From positions 1-16,288 of the forward strand of contig CAJWBT010000015.1 in NCBI GenBank assembly GCA_913020235.1: a DNA stretch of 16,288 nucleotides. The letters run 5' to 3'. The position numbers and the translations under genes are program-made. The stretch comes from an uncultured Chloroflexota bacterium (lineage in GTDB: Bacteria > Chloroflexota > Dehalococcoidia > UBA3495). Below the pieces are notes generated by a model. It ran no database searches. It had not been told where the DNA came from and saw only the letters and a program-made list of their open reading frames with translations. Positions 14,838-16,288 of the stretch are shown here, piece by piece (position 1 is the first letter of the stretch; the number at the start of each line of letters is the position of its first letter).

Positions 14838-15596
14838 ATGAAATTTGAAGAGTATTCCCAGAAATACCAGTCCGTGCGCATGGAAAGGACGGACGGAATC
14901 CTCCAGATCACCCTCCATACCAACGGCGGCACGCTGCAATGGAGCATGGGGCCGCACCACGAACTCCCCCAGGCTTTCCACGACATCGGCAGCGACCCGG
15001 GCAACCGGGTGGTCATCATGACCGGAGCCGGCGAAGCCTTCTCCGGTCCCGTCGCGACCCTGGCGGACACCCCAAGGAGGCTGCCGGGGGACTGGGACGA
15101 GATCTACCGGGATGGCAAGCACTTGCTGATGAACTTGCTGGACATAGAAGTCCCAATGATCAGCGCCATCAACGGCCCGGCCCTGCGCCATTCCGAGATG
15201 CCCTTGCTGTGCGATATCGTCCTGGCGACGGAGGACGTTACCTTTCAGGATTCCGCCCATTTCATCAATGGCCTGGTCCCTGGAGACGGAATGCATGTCG
15301 TGTACCCGTTGCTGCTGGGCCTAAACCGGGGCAGATATTTCCTCCTGACCGGCCAGACCATCGGCGCCCGCCAGGCCCTGGAGCTTGGACTGGTAAGTGA
15401 AGTGTTGCCTCGGGAAGAGCTATTGCCCCGGGCCTGGGCATTGGCGGAGCAGGTGGCCCGGCAGACTGACCTGGTGTTGCACTACACCCGGGTGCTCATG
15501 ACACAGAACATCAAACGCCAAATGCATGACATTTTGGGCTACGGGCTGGCGTTGGAGGGAATGGGTTCCGCGGACAGCCTGTTGGGCATGGGATGA
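14838..15596 (+). CDS. Crotonase-fold hydrolase related to 6-oxocamphor hydrolase
   Basis: This 252-residue protein has the crotonase fold but, from memory, is much closer to Rhodococcus 6-oxocamphor hydrolase than to enoyl-CoA hydratases: both start with EYSQKY and share FHDI, DWDEI, NLL-IEVP, VPGDG-HVV and NRGRYFLLTGQ. The residues I recall as important there (W40, H45, H122, H145, D154, E244) are present here as W35, H40, H118, H141, D150 and E240, at a constant offset of four to five. That enzyme cleaves a carbon-carbon bond of a cyclic beta-diketone by a retro-Claisen reaction without coenzyme A. A ring beta-diketone substrate is therefore likely, though which one is unknown. The start has AAGGAGAG eight bases upstream. 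It probably forms an operon with the LLM gene before it. A generic enoyl-CoA hydratase label would miss this. Confidence 0.88.
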   Translation: MKFEEYSQKYQSVRMERTDGILQITLHTNGGTLQWSMGPHHELPQAFHDIGSDPGNRVVIMTGAGEAFSGPVATLADTPRRLPGDWDEIYRDGKHLLMNLLDIEVPMISAINGPALRHSEMPLLCDIVLATEDVTFQDSAHFINGLVPGDGMHVVYPLLLGLNRGRYFLLTGQTIGARQALELGLVSEVLPREELLPRAWALAEQVARQTDLVLHYTRVLMTQNIKRQMHDILGYGLALEGMGSADSLLGMG

Positions 15597-15646
15597 ACTA
15601 AGGGCCCAAAGGCCGTAGCCCCTCCATTTCGCCGTAAACCTCTCGC

Positions 15647-15694
15647 GGCAGGCGTGTCAGCCTGCCCCGGCGTGAGGCCCCAGCTACGCCGGGG
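15647..15694. terminator. Two overlapping hairpins, terminator or REP-like
   Basis: GGCAGGC (15647-15653) pairs with GCCTGCC (15660-15666), and CCCCGGCGT (15665-15673) pairs perfectly with ACGCCGGGG (15686-15694). The two stems share bases 15665-15666. They lie about 50 bases after the oxocamphor-hydrolase-like stop codon, and the second is followed by TTGAAAAATA rather than a T-run. Confidence 0.55.
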
Positions 15695-15729
15695 TTGAAA
15701 AATAGGCGCGTTTCTGGCAGTATGGTTTA

Positions 15730-16288
15730 ATGAGGATCGGGGCCTTCGACATAACCGAACCGGTACCCGAGCTACGCGAGCCTCACGTTTTCGCTATGGT
15801 GCGGCCCTGGGTGGACGTGGGGAGCGTCGGCACGTTGACCCTGAACCGGTTGGAGCGGTTTCTAGGGTCCAAGGAACTCGGCAGGCTGGCCCGGCCGGGT
15901 GTCTTCTTCGACTTCACCCGCTACCGGCCCACCATACGGATGACTGAGGGGCAACGGGAAGTCAAGATCCCCAACAGCATTATTCGCTACGCTCAAACGG
16001 AAAACGGGCCTGATTACCTGTTTTTCCATTTGCTGGAACCCCATTCTAACGGCGAAGACTACACCGACTCAGTCCTGGAGCTGGTAAAGCATTTCCAGGT
16101 CAAGCGGTATTGCCGGCTGGGGGCCATGTACGACGCGGTGCCCCACACCCGGCCCCTGTTGGTTACCGGCTCGCTGGGGTCGGTCCAGCAGAACAGGCAG
16201 GTGCCCCACTTCAAGGCCCGCGGCAGCACCTACCAGGGACCGACGACGATCATGAACCTGCTCTCAGAGGGGATCGACCGGTCTGATA
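15730..16288 (+). CDS. PAC2-family protein, start only
   Basis: The first 186 codons of a gene that runs off the right edge. The protein begins MRIGAFDITEPVPELREPHV and contains VRPWVDVGSVG and the string YDAVPHTRPLLVTGS, the pattern of the PAC2 family (related to proteasome assembly chaperone 2 and common in actinobacteria and Chloroflexota). In archaea and eukaryotes these proteins help assemble proteasomes; the bacterial role is not settled. No stop codon interrupts the frame. The ATG at 15730 is the first in frame at the conserved N-terminus, although no clear ribosome site precedes it. The remainder of the gene, likely another 100 or so codons, is outside the window. Confidence 0.82.
   Translation, partial: MRIGAFDITEPVPELREPHVFAMVRPWVDVGSVGTLTLNRLERFLGSKELGRLARPGVFFDFTRYRPTIRMTEGQREVKIPNSIIRYAQTENGPDYLFFHLLEPHSNGEDYTDSVLELVKHFQVKRYCRLGAMYDAVPHTRPLLVTGSLGSVQQNRQVPHFKARGSTYQGPTTIMNLLSEGIDRSD

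Overview
The window is a GC-rich, densely packed piece of bacterial chromosome. The gene set resembles Chloroflexota of the Dehalococcoidia/SAR202 type: a secreted blue-copper lipoprotein on a Pro/Thr/Ala stalk, a MerR/HspR-type heat-shock repressor, a PAC2-family protein, LLM flavin enzymes, a fused molybdenum hydroxylase, and dispersed short repeats whose frames translate as HSEERSDEES-like peptides. No 16S or other decisive marker is present, so this placement is an inference. I see no tRNA, rRNA, CRISPR array, transposase or prophage.

Layout, left to right. (1) Positions 1-1902: a minus-strand zinc- and NAD-dependent alcohol dehydrogenase of the MDR superfamily, flanked by one cut and one complete copy of a 98-bp inverted-repeat element. 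(2) Positions 1903-6395: a plus-strand redox group. It holds a 942-residue xanthine-dehydrogenase-family enzyme with fused [2Fe-2S] and molybdopterin parts, a cupredoxin lipoprotein, and a YuiH-like member of the sulfite-oxidase fold. (3) Positions 6447-9865: a divergent small zinc-ribbon gene and a compact heat-shock operon hspR-grpE-dnaK with a near-consensus promoter, a possible operator, and a terminator after dnaK; there is no dnaJ in the window. (4) Positions 9888-12054: an unrecognised 94-residue gene with its own extended -10 promoter, then convergent to it a minus-strand pair, a Mut7-C RNase-fold protein coupled to an AcuC-type deacetylase through TGATG. A large nested hairpin sits between the convergent genes. 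(5) Positions 12365-13553: two orphan genes, a small helix-turn-helix protein and a coiled-coil protein. (6) Positions 13755-15596: an LLM flavin monooxygenase followed by a crotonase-fold protein that closely resembles 6-oxocamphor hydrolase. (7) Position 15730 to the right edge: the start of a PAC2-family gene.

Functionally there are three themes: molybdenum/copper redox chemistry, protein quality control under heat-shock control, and catabolism of cyclic ketones or beta-diketones (LLM enzyme plus oxocamphor-hydrolase-like carbon-carbon hydrolase, perhaps with the alcohol dehydrogenase). The observations I rate highest are the oxocamphor-hydrolase-like gene with every remembered active-site residue kept, the 19-residue tandem duplication inside the [2Fe-2S] domain of the molybdenum hydroxylase, and the HspR with a long proline-rich N-terminal extension. 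I found no clear new defence or mobile system.
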